Position numbers and translations under genes: made by a program. A stretch of DNA of 64,000 bases from Streptomyces sp. NBC_00572. GTDB lineage: Bacteria > Actinomycetota > Actinomycetes > Streptomycetales > Streptomycetaceae. The stretch spans positions 2,170,001-2,234,000 of the forward strand of contig NZ_JAPENX010000001.1 of assembly GCF_026341815.1 (NCBI RefSeq), given 5' to 3'. Positions 1 to 7,886 of this stretch are shown here, piece after piece. The notes under the pieces are model-generated. The model was not told where the DNA came from. It ran no database searches and saw only the letters and a list, made by a program, of their open reading frames with translations. Each line of letters starts with the position of its first letter. Position 1 is the stretch's first letter.

Positions 1-356
1 TCGCCGAAGGCACCGCGGAGGAGCTGAAGCGGCTGATCCCCGGCGGCCACGTCCGCGTCCGGTTCGCCGACGAGGCGCACCTCGCCACGGCGGCCGCGAT
101 CTTCGGCATCGCCACCAGCGACCACGAGTCGCTCACCCTGCAGATCCCCAGCGACGGCTCGGTCACCAATCTCCGCGCCATCCTCGACGCCCTCGACGGC
201 TCCGGGGCGCGGGCCGAGTCGCTCACCGTGCACACCCCCGACCTCGACGACGTCTTCCTCACCCTCACCGGCAAGCAGAACGCCCCCGCCGTCCCCGGCC
301 AGTCCGCCACCGCCGCGTCCACGTCCGCCACCGCCCAGAAGGAGTCGAACCGATGA
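1..356 (+). CDS. ABC transporter ATP-binding protein, C-terminal part (DrrA-like)
   Basis: The window opens inside this gene; the frame reads from base 3 and ends at TGA 354-356. The visible ~117 residues contain VRVRFAD and a HTPDLDDVFLTLTG motif, the typical tail of DrrA/CcmA-type ATPases of daunorubicin-resistance-like exporters. The Walker motifs lie outside the window. Its stop overlaps the ATG of the next gene (ATGA at 353-356), so the two are translationally coupled and presumably form one efflux pump. The last ~25 residues are an A/S/T-rich tail. The substrate cannot be told from sequence. Confidence 0.9.
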   Translation, partial: AEGTAEELKRLIPGGHVRVRFADEAHLATAAAIFGIATSDHESLTLQIPSDGSVTNLRAILDALDGSGARAESLTVHTPDLDDVFLTLTGKQNAPAVPGQSATAASTSATAQKESNR

Positions 357-1186
357 GCACCACGAGCCCCGTCACCCTCGCCCCGGCCAAGGCCGCCGAG
401 CCCACCCGCTCGTACGCCTTCCGCGACTCCAAGACGATGCTGCGCCGCAACCTCAAGCGCCTGCAGCGCTACCCCTCCCTCACCATCACGATCGTCGTGA
501 TGCCGATCGTGATGCTGCTGCTGTTCGTGTACGTCTTCGGCGGCGCGCTCGGCACCGGCATCGGGGCGGGCGGCGACCGCGGCGACTACACCAACTACGT
601 GGTGCCCGGCATCATCCTGATGGCCGTGACATCGGGGGCCATCACGACAGCCATCTCCGTCTGCACCGACATGACGGAAGGCATCGTCAACCGCTTCCGC
701 ACGATGTCGATCTCCCGCGGCTCCATCCTCACCGGTCATGTCCTCGCCAGCGTCATCCAGGTCGCGGTGATCCTCGTCCTCGTCACCGGCGTCTCCTTCG
801 CGGTGGGCTTCCGGCCCGACGCCTCGGCCGTCGAGTGGCTGGCCGCCCTGGGTCTGCTCCTGTTCCTGTCCTTCGGCCTGAGCTGGCTGTCCGCCGCGAT
901 GGGCATCGGCGCCAAGACCGTCGAGGCCGCGAGCAACGCCCCGATGCCGCTGACCTTCCTGCCCTTCCTCGGCAGCGCGGTAGTCACCCCGGAATCCATG
1001 CCGACCGCCCTGCGCTGGTTCGCCGAGTACCAGCCCTTCACCCCGATCAACGAGACCCTGCGCGGCCTGCTGCTCGGCACCCCGATCGGCAACGACGGCT
1101 GGATCGCCCTGGCCTGGTGCGCGGCCTTCGCCGCACTCGGCTACCTGTGGTCCCGCTCGGCCTTCGAGCGCGAGGTCACGCGCTGA
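353..1186 (+). CDS. ABC-2 type transporter permease (DrrB-like)
   Basis: 277 aa, the usual length for DrrB-type permeases. The cytoplasmic N-terminus carries a LRRNLKRLQRYPS segment and is followed by about six hydrophobic helices, the first being SLTITIVVMPIVMLLLFVYV. The family signature YVVPGIILMAV and the conserved GIVNRFRTMSISR loop are both present. The start overlaps the stop of the ATPase gene by 4 bp, so the two should be co-translated. It would form the membrane channel of a drug or lipid exporter with the upstream ATPase. A strong hairpin follows 20 bp after the stop and closes the operon. The family is certain; the substrate is unknown. Confidence 0.92.
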   Translation: MSTTSPVTLAPAKAAEPTRSYAFRDSKTMLRRNLKRLQRYPSLTITIVVMPIVMLLLFVYVFGGALGTGIGAGGDRGDYTNYVVPGIILMAVTSGAITTAISVCTDMTEGIVNRFRTMSISRGSILTGHVLASVIQVAVILVLVTGVSFAVGFRPDASAVEWLAALGLLLFLSFGLSWLSAAMGIGAKTVEAASNAPMPLTFLPFLGSAVVTPESMPTALRWFAEYQPFTPINETLRGLLLGTPIGNDGWIALAWCAAFAALGYLWSRSAFEREVTR

Positions 1187-1206
1187 TCCCGGCGGGGCGA
1201 ACACGA

Positions 1207-1248
1207 CGTAGGGGCGACTCCCGGCCGGTGCCGGGAGCCGCCCCTACG
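1207..1248 (+). terminator. Intrinsic terminator of the ABC exporter operon
   Basis: Inverted repeat with arms CGTAGGGGCG-A-CTCCCGGC and GCCGGGAG-C-CGCCCCTACG around a 4-base loop, an 18-bp stem with one internal mismatch. There is no U-run, as is common for Streptomyces terminators. Confidence 0.75.
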
Positions 1249-1370
1249 CCATTCGGCCGACCAGTCGAGGGCCGCTCCCCGACCTGACGTACTCCCCGAA
1301 AAGATCTGGCTCGGCTGTCAGGTACCTGCCCTAAGTTGTGGACCCTCCCGACCCGAAGGAGCACGTCGCC

Positions 1371-1907
1371 ATGCCCATAAACAGAAGCGTCATGGGCCGA
1401 TTGGTCGCACCGACCGCCGCAGCCCTCCTCGCGACGCTCGTCGCCGCTCCCACGGCCTCGGCCGCACCGGCGCGGGCGACGGCCTCGGTCTGTGACCCGA
1501 TCTGCGTCACCGGGGTCCGCGCCGCCACCCACACCGGCTACGACCGCGTGGTGTTCGACCTGGGGACGGGCCCCCTGCCCACCGTCACCGCCACGCAGAG
1601 CACGTCCGGCGACTTCATGACCCCGTTCGGCGAGCCGCGGACGATCAAGACCCCCGGCTCGTCGTACCTGTTCGTCGCCTTCTCCCCTGCCAACATCGGG
1701 GACCCCCTGCATTCGGGCCCCGCGGTGACGCCGTTCGGCCTGCCGACCGTCAAGGCCGTCCAGTCCCTGTACGAGGAGCAGCTCGACTCGCCGATCGACT
1801 CGCCGGTCGCCTCCCACCTCGGGATCACGCTGGACGGCCCGGTGAGTCGCTACAACGTCTTCACCCTCACCCAGCCGAACCGCGTCGTCATCGACATCTA
1901 CCGGTAG
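1371..1907 (+). CDS. Secreted AMIN-like domain protein (paralogue 1)
   Basis: 178 aa from the ATG at 1371, chosen over an upstream GTG (1338) because GAAGGAG lies about 10 bases before it. A Sec signal peptide (MPINRSVMGRLVAPTAAALL, cleavage near ASAA) precedes a domain with two cysteines (VCDPICVTGVR). It has the beta-strand signatures YDRVVFDLGTG near residue 60 and YNVFTLTQPNRVVIDIY at the very end, which mark the actinobacterial AMIN-like family. The next gene encodes a paralogue with the same organisation, pointing to tandem duplication. AMIN domains in other bacteria localise proteins to the periplasm or cell wall, but no function is established for these stand-alone versions. Confidence 0.8.
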   Translation: MPINRSVMGRLVAPTAAALLATLVAAPTASAAPARATASVCDPICVTGVRAATHTGYDRVVFDLGTGPLPTVTATQSTSGDFMTPFGEPRTIKTPGSSYLFVAFSPANIGDPLHSGPAVTPFGLPTVKAVQSLYEEQLDSPIDSPVASHLGITLDGPVSRYNVFTLTQPNRVVIDIYR

Positions 1908-2125
1908 TCCCGCCCCTCTCCACACGCTCCACACCAAGGAGCCCGGAAAGGCCGTCAGTTCCCTGTACAGGTCCGCGGGTTCGCACGCGCTCCTGCGCAG
2001 GTCCGGCCCGACGCCCGACTCCGTAGGAACAAACGAGCCGTCAGTGGCCGGCGGAGGGACCGCCGAGAACTCCTGACAGCACGCCGTACGACGCTCCACC
2101 TTTTCTCACCACACCAGGAGTACTC

Positions 2126-2626
2126 ATGCGCAAGACCGCACTCGGCGCGCTGACGGGCACCGCGGCCCTCGTCGCCACCCTTGTCGGCACCACGTCGGCC
2201 GTGGCAGTGGCGGCGGCTCCGACCTGTTCCGACATCTGCGTCCTGGGGGTACGGACGGCCACGCACCCCACGTACGACCGCGTCGTCATCGACCTCGGCG
2301 AAGGCACGATCCCCGGGTGGACGACCAGCGAGCAGACCACCCCGCTCTACTGGGGCGAGGAAGGCTCGCAGACCCAGGTGCCGATCACGGGCGATTCCTA
2401 TCTGAAGCTCACTCTCATGCCGGCCGAGACGTTCGACGTGAACTACCAGTCCACGTACACGAGCCCGAGGTCGGAATCCTTCACGTACCCGAGCCTCAAG
2501 GGCCAGGCCCTCGTCTACAGCTTCGAGGACAGCAACACCCTCGGCCTCGCCCTTGGCCCGCACACCTCTTACAAGGTCTTCAAGCTGACCGCGCCCAACC
2601 GGATCGTCATAGACATCAACCACTGA
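2126..2626 (+). CDS. Secreted AMIN-like domain protein (paralogue 2)
   Basis: 166 aa. The signal peptide (MRKTALGALTGTAALVATL) ends near AAAP. The mature part starts TCSDICVLGVRTATHPTYDR and ends YKVFKLTAPNRIVIDINH, matching paralogue 1 position for position at both ends while the middle diverges and differs in length. An AGGAG element lies about 6 bases before the ATG. The two copies sit 218 bp apart in the same direction. It is presumably an exported cell-envelope protein; no catalytic motif is visible. A hairpin ~100 bp downstream separates it from the convergent gene. Confidence 0.8.
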   Translation: MRKTALGALTGTAALVATLVGTTSAVAVAAAPTCSDICVLGVRTATHPTYDRVVIDLGEGTIPGWTTSEQTTPLYWGEEGSQTQVPITGDSYLKLTLMPAETFDVNYQSTYTSPRSESFTYPSLKGQALVYSFEDSNTLGLALGPHTSYKVFKLTAPNRIVIDINH

Positions 2627-2727
2627 TTTCCTGCTGCCCTGAGGGTGCACGTAAGACGACCGCGCTGAACGCGGTGGCTCGGCGCCGCGAATTCATCGGA
2701 ATTCCCTCTTCAGCGCATGCGAAACAG

Positions 2728-2767
2728 CCGACAGGCGCCATGGAAGAACTTCCATGGCGCCTGTCGG
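2728..2767. terminator. Bidirectional terminator hairpin
   Basis: Perfect 19-bp inverted repeat (CCGACAGGCGCCATGGAAG, 2-base centre, then its complement) between the convergent AMIN-like gene and I36-like gene. Confidence 0.8.
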
Positions 2768-2779
2768 CCCGGTGCGCTT

Positions 2780-3184
2780 CTAGCCGGGGCAAGCCGCGTT
2801 GCTCCAGAAACAGTGGGAAGAGACCAGGTTGTCGGTCCACGACTCCAGGTCGTTGAGCGTGGCACCCGACCAAGCCGTCGTGTGGTCGCCCGTGTAGTTG
2901 CCGTTGGTGTAGAGCTCGGCGTTGGTGTCGGGATCAAGGTTCTTGACCGACGTCACACTGTCGTTGATGGAGATGCCGGTTCCGTAGTACGTGCCCGTAT
3001 AAGAGGGTTTGCTGTAGAGCGTGTCGTAGATGGGCCCGCTCGCATTGGCATCGCGGTAGAGGCATATTTCCCCACCACTCGAAGAGTTGCAAACACCGTC
3101 ATAAGAGGCCGCCTGGGCGGGCGCCGCGAACGCCCCAATGCTGAGCACGGCTGCGGCAAGGCCAAGAATGTGCAGATTGCGCAT
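2780..3184 (-). CDS. Secreted peptidase inhibitor family I36-like protein
   Basis: 134 aa from the ATG at 3184, preceded by AAAGGG; an in-frame extension to 3253 lacks a ribosome site and would bury the signal peptide. The signal peptide is MRNLHILGLAAAVLSIGAFA, with cleavage near AQA-A. The mature ~105 residues contain four cysteines and the crystallin-like pattern GGEICLYRDANASGP, then NDSVTSVKNLD. This is typical of small extracellular proteins grouped with the Streptomyces metalloproteinase inhibitor SMPI (MEROPS I36). Inhibitory activity is inferred from family membership only; many members are uncharacterised beta/gamma-crystallin-type proteins. It is convergent with the AMIN-like gene. 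Confidence 0.72.
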   Translation of the reverse strand: MRNLHILGLAAAVLSIGAFAAPAQAASYDGVCNSSSGGEICLYRDANASGPIYDTLYSKPSYTGTYYGTGISINDSVTSVKNLDPDTNAELYTNGNYTGDHTTAWSGATLNDLESWTDNLVSSHCFWSNAACPG

Positions 3185-3754
3185 CGAAATCCCTTTGGTA
3201 GACCATTCTGAATATGTCGCGAAAGCAACCACGCAACGATAGGCGACGCCCAACCAGACCCGTCAAGGATCCTTGACCTACGCACTCTATAAATGGCTGG
3301 AATCATCACTCGGCGATGACTCAAAGCAGCCTCCACAGAACCCCACCGTTCTCGCGATCGGCAAGGGACAACACGCGGGGCGGAGGGCGGACCGCAGCCG
3401 GACGCGCCGCCCGCAATGACGCAGACCCTCGACACCGTCACCACACCCTGGAACCGGTCGAAAGTTCACCCAAGGGACATAAAGGCCCGGCGGCCTCACC
3501 AGGATCAGACCGCCCCACCCCCAGATCCCGGAAAACCCGCTGGTCAGCGTGACTCCCCGCGCCCTCCCCGGAACGTTTGCCCCCTGGCGGATGGTCATCC
3601 GCTACCCTGTTCTCTGGTCAGCCGTTGGCGCGGCTCCTGTCAGGCAGCGATGCCACTCAGCAGGGTCCACACGGCGCCTGACCAGCGGGCTTGGCTTCCT
3701 GGCCGAAGATCCACCCACCGGGTCTTCTCCAAGGTTCCCCCAAGCCCCGGCCAC
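3185..3754. other. Intergenic region upstream of tRNA-Arg
   Basis: 570 bp between the I36-like gene start and the tRNA. Short open frames here show no ribosome site, no family resemblance and no consistent codon bias, and were not called. A possible promoter element TACCCT (3603-3608) lies upstream of the tRNA, but no well-spaced -35 accompanies it. Confidence 0.4.
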
Positions 3755-3827
3755 GCCTTCGTAGCTCAGGGGATAGAGCACCGCTCTCCTAAAGCGGGTG
3801 TCGCAGGTTCGAATCCTGCCGGGGGCA
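3755..3827 (+). tRNA. tRNA-Arg (anticodon CCU)
   Basis: Cloverleaf read by eye: acceptor GCCTTCG pairs with CGGGGGC (two G-U pairs), D-arm GCTC/GAGC, anticodon arm CCGCT-CTCCTAA-AGCGG with anticodon CCT, T-arm GCAGG-TTCGAAT-CCTGC, discriminator A. CCA is not encoded. It decodes AGG, a rare arginine codon in Streptomyces. Its 3' part (from 3786) is the attachment site of the element that follows, and a copy of that part sits at 14928. Confidence 0.95.
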
Positions 3828-3833
3828 CAAGCG
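3786..3833 (+). repeat. attL, 48-bp direct repeat (left)
   Basis: Begins CTCCTAAAGCGGGTGTCGCA and ends GGGGGCACAAGCG; identical base for base to 14928-14975, with mismatches immediately outside both ends (T/A before, A/G after). It lies within and just past the 3' half of tRNA-Arg. Confidence 0.93.
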
Positions 3834-3834
3834 A

Positions 3835-3868
3835 AAAGGGCACCTACGGATCTCCGTAGGTGCCCTTT
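3835..3868 (+). terminator. tRNA terminator supplied by the element
   Basis: Perfect 16-bp stem AAAGGGCACCTACGGA with a 2-base centre and its complement, directly after attL. Because it lies inside the element, it terminates the reconstituted tRNA while the element is integrated; the chromosome's own terminator was displaced to 14978. Confidence 0.75.
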
Positions 3869-3893
3869 GACATCCACGCCTGACATCAACGGC
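3868..3893 (+). promoter_or_regulatory. Probable integrase arm-type sites, left
   Basis: Two tandem 13-bp direct repeats, TGACATCCACGCC and TGACATCAACGGC, 35 bp inside attL. A matching tandem pair in the same orientation lies inside the right end at 14821-14846. Paired direct repeats flanking the attP core are how tyrosine-integrase arm sites are usually arranged. Confidence 0.6.
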
Positions 3894-3898
3894 AGCGG

Positions 3899-5044
3899 TC
3901 AGGGACGACCGGGCCGCCTCTTGAGCAGCCGGTCCATGTGGCTGATCGCCTCGCGCTGCGTGTCCTGGACGACGTGTGTGTACACGTCCATGGTGATGCT
4001 GATCTGGCTGTGCCCGAGGATCTCCATCACGACGCGTGGCGCCACGCCGGCAGCGGTGAGCAGGGTCGCGCACCCGTGCCGGGCGTCGTGCAGCCGAATG
4101 ACGCGGAGCCCGCCGGAGGCGGCGACGCGGGTGAAGGACCGGTACACGTTCCGCGGCTCGACCGGACTGCCCGTACGCGTCGTGAAGACGTAGTCACTCC
4201 CCTTCCACTCCTCCCCCGCCTTGGCCCGCTGATCGTTCTGCCGCATGCGGTGCCAGCGGAGGGGTGCGATGCACATGGCGGGCAGCGGTACGGCACGCCG
4301 GCGACGCCCCTTGGGATCGTCGTCGTACAGGACACCCCGGCGCCGCTGGATCTGCTGGCGGACGTAGAGGACGCGACGGTCCAGGTCGACGTCGGCCCAG
4401 CGGAGGCCGATCAGCTCGCCCCGGCGCAGCCCCATGGCGATGGCGAGGACGAAGGCCGCGTACAGCGGGTCCCTGCGGGCGGCGGCGAGGAAGCCGAGCG
4501 TCTCGTCCAGGGACCAGGGGCTCAGCTCCCGCACCTTTGGGCGGGGCGGCTCGACGAGGGTGGCCACGTTGCGCGTGATCAGCTCCTCGCGGCAGGCGGC
4601 GGTGAGGGCGGTCCGCAGGACGCGGTGGGACTCCTTAGCCGTGGCCGCAGTGGTCTTCTTCTCCAGCTGAACGAGGAAGCGCCGGACGCCGGCCACGCTC
4701 AGGGACTCCAGCCGCTTGGAGCCGATCATCGGGACAAGGTAGAGGCGAACGTGTGCCTCGTACTTGTCGTACGTGCTGAGCTTGCGGCGCGGCTGGACGA
4801 TGTTGTCGAGCCAGTACGGGAGCCACTCGGAGAGCTTCGCCGAGCGGGTCGGCACGGGGATGCCGTTGGCGGCCTTGTCGAGGAGTGCACGGCGCTTGGC
4901 GTCACACTCGGCCCAGGTCTTGCCGTACGCGAACTTCCGGGCGCGGGTGCCGTCGGGCTGGAGGACGTAGACGGCGGCCTGGAAACGACCGTCCTTCCGC
5001 TGGGTGATGGTGCCAGCGCCGTTCGGGTTGCGCTTGGCGGGCAT
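3899..5044 (-). CDS. int: Site-specific tyrosine recombinase (AICE integrase)
   Basis: 381 aa. It has an N-terminal arm-binding region (KRNPNGAGTITQRKDGR), a SAM-like core-binding domain (KLSEWLPYWLDNIVQPRRKL) and a C-terminal catalytic domain. The catalytic residues are visible: Arg in AMGLRRGELIGLRW, the His-x-x-Arg box in RLHDARHGCATLL, the second His in GHSQIS, and the nucleophile Tyr in MDVYTHV. It would catalyse integration and excision at the tRNA-Arg core. The stop lies 65 bp from attL, the normal place for an AICE integrase. Its ATG overlaps the xis stop by one base (TGATG), so they are co-translated. It looks complete and functional. Confidence 0.95.
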   Translation of the reverse strand: MPAKRNPNGAGTITQRKDGRFQAAVYVLQPDGTRARKFAYGKTWAECDAKRRALLDKAANGIPVPTRSAKLSEWLPYWLDNIVQPRRKLSTYDKYEAHVRLYLVPMIGSKRLESLSVAGVRRFLVQLEKKTTAATAKESHRVLRTALTAACREELITRNVATLVEPPRPKVRELSPWSLDETLGFLAAARRDPLYAAFVLAIAMGLRRGELIGLRWADVDLDRRVLYVRQQIQRRRGVLYDDDPKGRRRRAVPLPAMCIAPLRWHRMRQNDQRAKAGEEWKGSDYVFTTRTGSPVEPRNVYRSFTRVAASGGLRVIRLHDARHGCATLLTAAGVAPRVVMEILGHSQISITMDVYTHVVQDTQREAISHMDRLLKRRPGRP

Positions 5045-5226
5045 CAGGCGGCCTCTCGGATTTCGTGGGTGATGAAGTTCCGTACGGCCTCGACGGGTAC
5101 GCGGCGGGCGCGGCCGACGGTGATCGAGGTGAGGCGGCGCGAGCGGATGAGGTCGTAGACCGTGGAGCGTCCGAGCTTGAGCCGAGCCATGACCTCGGGC
5201 ACGGTCAGCAGTTCGTCGGTGGTCAT
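5044..5226 (-). CDS. xis: Excisionase, helix-turn-helix (Xis)
   Basis: 60 aa with the MerR/AlpA-like winged HTH of AICE excisionases: LLTVPEVMARLKLGRSTVYD is the recognition helix region, followed by the wing ITVGRARRVPVEAVRNFI. It would bend DNA and steer the integrase toward excision. The ATG at 5226 overlaps the rep stop (ATGA) and its own stop overlaps the int ATG, forming a coupled rep-xis-int unit as in pSAM2-type elements. Confidence 0.9.
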   Translation of the reverse strand: MTTDELLTVPEVMARLKLGRSTVYDLIRSRRLTSITVGRARRVPVEAVRNFITHEIREAA

Positions 5227-6614
5227 GCCGGAGCTCCTTCCAGGGCGAGTTGGTTGCTTAGGGCTTCGCGGGCGGTCTGACGGTTGAGCTGGATTCCGCG
5301 CGAGATGGTCGCGGCGAGGGCGGCCTCTCCGGGGGTGTGGCCGTGGCCGGCGTACTGCCAGGAGGCGAGGACGAGCACGGTGTCCGCGTCCGCGTCCATG
5401 TGCTCCTGGGCGGCGCGGTAGTCGGCGCGGATCTGGCGGAGGGCGCCGAGAGTGGTCGAGTAGCGGCGGGACTTGGTGGAGAAGTGGCCGCGGAAGCCGA
5501 GCATGTGGGCCCAGGCGGTGAGCTTGCGGTCCGGGTAGAGAGGGGCAAGGTCGAGGCAGGCCTCGATGAGGCGACGCGGGTGGTCGGCCACGTCGAGGAG
5601 GTCGAGCACCTCCCGGTTGCCGATCCGGCGGTCGAGGCTGCCGGTAGTCTCGGCTAGTCTCGGCGGCTTTGGTGGCGTACTTGGCGACGTACGAGGCCAC
5701 GGCCTGCTCGGTGATGTCGGAGCCGTCGCCGAACGCCTTGACCGGGCGGATGTCGAGCTGGCGGCCCCACCGGAAGCACCGACGCGACTGGTCTCCGGCG
5801 GTCGGAACGGTGACGGTCGTGTACGCGTGGACGGCGACGGCGCGGATCGCGTCGTCGAGGAGCTGCACAGTGGCCCACGAGGGTGGGCGGTGCCGGGCCC
5901 GTCCGGTCCGTCGAGCCGGATCACGGCGTGGAAATGGATGGAGCCGCGCTTCTGGAACTCGGCGACCTTCCCGTACGAGACCCGTAACGCGTCCTTCAGC
6001 TCGCGCTGAGTGAGCCCGGCCCTGGCAGCGAGTTCGCGGCGCAGTCGGTTGGTGAAGCGCTGCCAGAGCTGTCCGGCGTGGTTGTTGAAGAGCACGGCTC
6101 CGGCGTAGTCGTACGACTCGGGGTCGAGCGGCGTGCCCAAAACGGGGTCGCTCTCCGGGTGGCGGGTGCCGCAGCGGCAGGCGCCGCGGACGGGCCGGTT
6201 GTGCACGGGGCCGAAGGACGGGGCGGTGAGGGTGGCGAAGACCCGGGGGTGGTCACGGACGGTGGCGGGGATGGCTTTGGACTCGTCGCCGGCGAGGCCC
6301 GCGCGGATCAGGTGATAGGTATCCCCCGCGTACGTGTGGGCGCAGGAGGGGCAGCGGGAGGCGCGGCGGTTGCCGCAGGCGAGGCGGAGACGGCCGCCGG
6401 GCTCGGCCTCCGTGGAGTATCGGCGGAGGGTCTCGCCGGACGTGCGGTCCTTGGCGAGAGACCAGCCGGTCAGGTGAACGGGGTCAGAGCAGCCGCCAGT
6501 GCGGTGCACCTGGTCCTTCCAGCGATCGAAGCCGGGGTTCGCTGCTACCCGGAGAACATCCTCCAAGGTGGCCGGGTCCAGGCCCGCCACGGTGGCGGCG
6601 GTGGGCTGGGCCAT
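5223..6614 (-). pseudogene. rep: AICE replication initiator RepSA-like, double frameshift
   Basis: The start at 6614 (MAQPTAATVAGLDPATLEDV) has an AAGGA 10 bases upstream. The N-terminal part has the CxxC-rich region (ASRCPSCAHTYAGD, GACRCGTRHPESD) and RGSIHFHAVIRLDGPDGPG, the HxH-type rolling-circle Rep motif. Near 5881 the correct frame is lost: PSWATVQLLDDAIRAV continues one frame over, as if one base were missing. At 5645-5664 a 10-bp tandem duplication shifts back, restoring AETTGSLDRRIGNREV to the end. The original frame has no stop between the two lesions, so a ribosome would make a full-length protein with about 75 wrong residues. Function in replication is probably lost unless the lesions are assembly errors. 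Confidence 0.85.
5645..5664. repeat. 10-bp tandem duplication in rep
   Basis: TAGTCTCGGC occurs twice back to back. Deleting one copy joins KYATKAAET directly to TGSLDRRIG in one frame, so the duplication is the lesion that changes frame here. Confidence 0.9.
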
Positions 6615-7709
6615 GATGGGTGATTCCTTCCGGTTGAAAGATCGGCGAGGGATACGGCTCCCGGGCGGCGGATGCTTGGCGGTATCGAGGCCGCCCGGGG
6701 GCCGGTCAGCGGCGCTTGGCCGGGGGACGAGGTGCGCGTACTTGTTGCAGGCGTTGACGGCCGTGCGGAGCGATGTGTGCGGCGCACGGATGCGGGCCCA
6801 GCCGCCGGAGGCGTCGCCGGTGATCGCGAGGCCGGGAGAGTCGACAGAGATCTGGACGGCGGCAAGGACGGCGTCCGGCGCGATGTCGCCGAAGGTCATG
6901 TTGGCGCTGGTCTCGTCGTTGACGCGGTGGGCGGTACGGGCGCTGAGCTGGGCGCGGAGCATGGTGATGCCCTTGCCGAGTTCGGAGCCGAAGCGCTGCC
7001 CGCAGATCTCCAGGTAGATGCCGGCGGCGCGGCCGAGCTGGGCGAGCCGGGCGAGTGTGGTGATGATCCGGTCCCGCCGCCTCTCTTCCTCCTTCGTGGC
7101 GAAGAGGGCGAGTTCGGCGACCTCGTCGACGAGGACGACGATGGGAACGGGACGGAGGTGGTCGGGCAGGTCCCAGATGTCGGCGGCGATGTCGGCGTCC
7201 AGGGTGTCGGCGGTGATGCGCTGTTCGGCGCGGATGAGTTGGTAGACGCCTTCCATGTGCGCGAGGAGGTCGGCGGCGGTGTCGGGGTTGTCGGCGAGGG
7301 CGGAGAACCGGCGGGCCAGAGGGAAGAGCTCGACCCCTTGCTTGCAGTCGATCCCGACCAAGGCCACGTCCTGGGCGGCGAGTTCGGCGACAAGATTCCG
7401 CTGGTAGACGGACTTCCCAGACTTAGTAGCTCCGATCGTGAGGGCATGCGGAGTGGTGCGGTAGTCGCGGTAATGGACGGCACCGTCCTCGCGCAGAGCG
7501 ACCGGTAAGCGCATGGTCGAGCGCTCGGCGCCAGCAGGCATCTGAACCCGCTTGAGCACGTCGTAACCGGTCATCCGCAGTTCGACGACGCCGGAGCGGA
7601 TCTCCCGCGAGACCACGCCATGCATGCCGAACGAGTGCCGCAGCCGGTCGCACGAGGCCGCCACGTCGAAGGCGTCCTGTCCTGGCCCAAAGCCTGACCG
7701 AGTTGCCAA
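6615..7709 (-). CDS. tra: FtsK/SpoIIIE-type transfer protein, truncated and in frame with rep
   Basis: The only usable start is a TTG at 7709 (MATRSGFGPGQDAFDVAASC). The motor domain is intact: Walker A GATKSGKSVYQRNL near residue 95, Walker B VPIVVLVDEVAEL near 190, then GQRFGSELGKGITMLRAQLS. Full-length relatives, which pump double-stranded plasmid DNA between mycelia, carry an N-terminal membrane region. Here the frame stays open upstream of 7709 (for example VEHEQGAVRW) but has no start and runs into the divergent promoter of the NLR gene. At the 3' end there is no stop: the frame passes through SFNRKESPIM into rep. The tra is probably inactive for membrane-anchored transfer. Confidence 0.75.
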
Positions 7710-7886
7710 CCAGCGTACGGCCCCCTGCTCATGCTCGACCCCAGCCCGGGCAGGCCACCGACCAAACCCGCTCCACCAACCTTCGCGTCGAGTTGGTGCG
7801 ATTCTCCAACCAGCGCCCAGCCTTCTCGGTAGGCTGGACGGACGGGCATCGTTGTGAGATTGATCCGGTTCCGAAGAGGGGGCTAT

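Noticed and set aside
3287..3598. Small open frames between the I36-like gene and the tRNA
   Set aside because: No ribosome site, signal peptide, family resemblance or coherent codon bias.
5654..5878. Separate small gene inside rep
   Set aside because: It is the third frame of the damaged rep region, with no start signal or recognisable content.
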